Origin: Flavonifractor sp963557075
GTDB lineage: Bacteria; Bacillota; Clostridia; Oscillospirales; Oscillospiraceae
DNA length: 30,308 bases
Assembly: GCA_963557075.1 (NCBI GenBank)
Contig: CAUWDA010000028.1
Span: 1 to 30,308 of the forward strand
Direction of reading: 5' to 3'
Both the position numbers and the translations under genes were made by a program. The notes under the pieces are model-generated. The model did not search any database and was not told the DNA's origin. It saw only the letters and a list, made by a program, of their open reading frames with translations. Numbering within the stretch: the first letter of the stretch is position 1; each line of letters starts with the position of its first letter. Of this stretch, positions 30,269 through 30,308 are shown one piece after another.

Positions 30269-30308
30269 AAGTCAAGCCTGAAATGAATGGATTAGCAAAA
30301 AATTTTAG

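Overview
The window is about 60% GC and reads as a chromosomal segment of a gut-type, spore-forming member of the Clostridia, most like the Oscillospiraceae (Flavonifractor/Lawsonibacter type). That placement is an inference. It rests on the alpha/beta-type small acid-soluble spore protein gene near the right end, the ethanolamine microcompartment operon of Firmicutes type, strong AGGAGG ribosome sites, consensus sigma-A promoters and GTAG-type REP palindromes. No tRNA, rRNA, CRISPR array or complete insertion sequence was seen.

Layout. (1) 1-1271: a pentanucleotide repeat of at least 11 copies lies just downstream of a leftward promoter. It is followed by a two-OB-fold SSB-like gene (leftward) and a small three-helix membrane protein (rightward). 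(2) 1292-13253: a leftward ethanolamine-utilisation operon in transcription order eutG-eutA-eutB-eutC-eutL-eutE-eutM-eutT-pduL/eutD-(90-aa unknown)-eutN-eutH-eutQ. It has a good promoter at 13225-13253 and a bidirectional terminator at 1224-1271. It encodes uptake (EutH), the B12-dependent lyase and its reactivase (EutBC, EutA), B12 adenosylation (EutT), acetaldehyde oxidation or reduction (EutE, EutG), phosphotransacylation (PduL) and a shell (EutL, EutM, EutN). EutS, EutP, EutK and the EutVW regulators are absent from the window. (3) 13411-15483: a MalY/PatB-type C-S lyase gene divergent from a YheO/DauR-type regulator, each with a clear promoter. (4) 15527-25789: a leftward oligopeptide import and breakdown operon, oppA-oppB-oppC-oppD-oppF-pepA(M17)-S9 peptidase-second MalY paralogue, driven by a perfect TTGACA-17-TATAAT promoter. 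(5) 26109-29303: a rightward set of M55 D-aminopeptidase, ReAV-type asparaginase and MATE exporter. (6) 29418-30268: a spore protein gene and a short lipoprotein that looks like only the C-terminal part of a tungstate-type binding protein.

Working logic: two nutrient modules lie side by side. One extracts acetaldehyde, ammonia and acetyl-phosphate from ethanolamine in a protein compartment. The other imports peptides, trims them (M17, S9, M55), then releases ammonia and thiols or pyruvate from Asn and Cys-type amino acids (asparaginase, C-S lyases).

The most unusual feature is a family of about 165-bp four-hairpin elements sitting at the 3' ends of eutC (two tandem copies) and pduL (one copy). 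In each case the last 51-67 bp of the host gene is duplicated on the far side, so the gene keeps an almost native C-terminus while the old tail is left as a remnant. At eutC the remnant tail differs from the functional one almost only at synonymous positions. Two further points deserve a look: eutM has a 122-codon in-frame N-terminal extension with its own start as well as a strong internal start, and eutN ends at a stop codon supplied by a REP palindrome.
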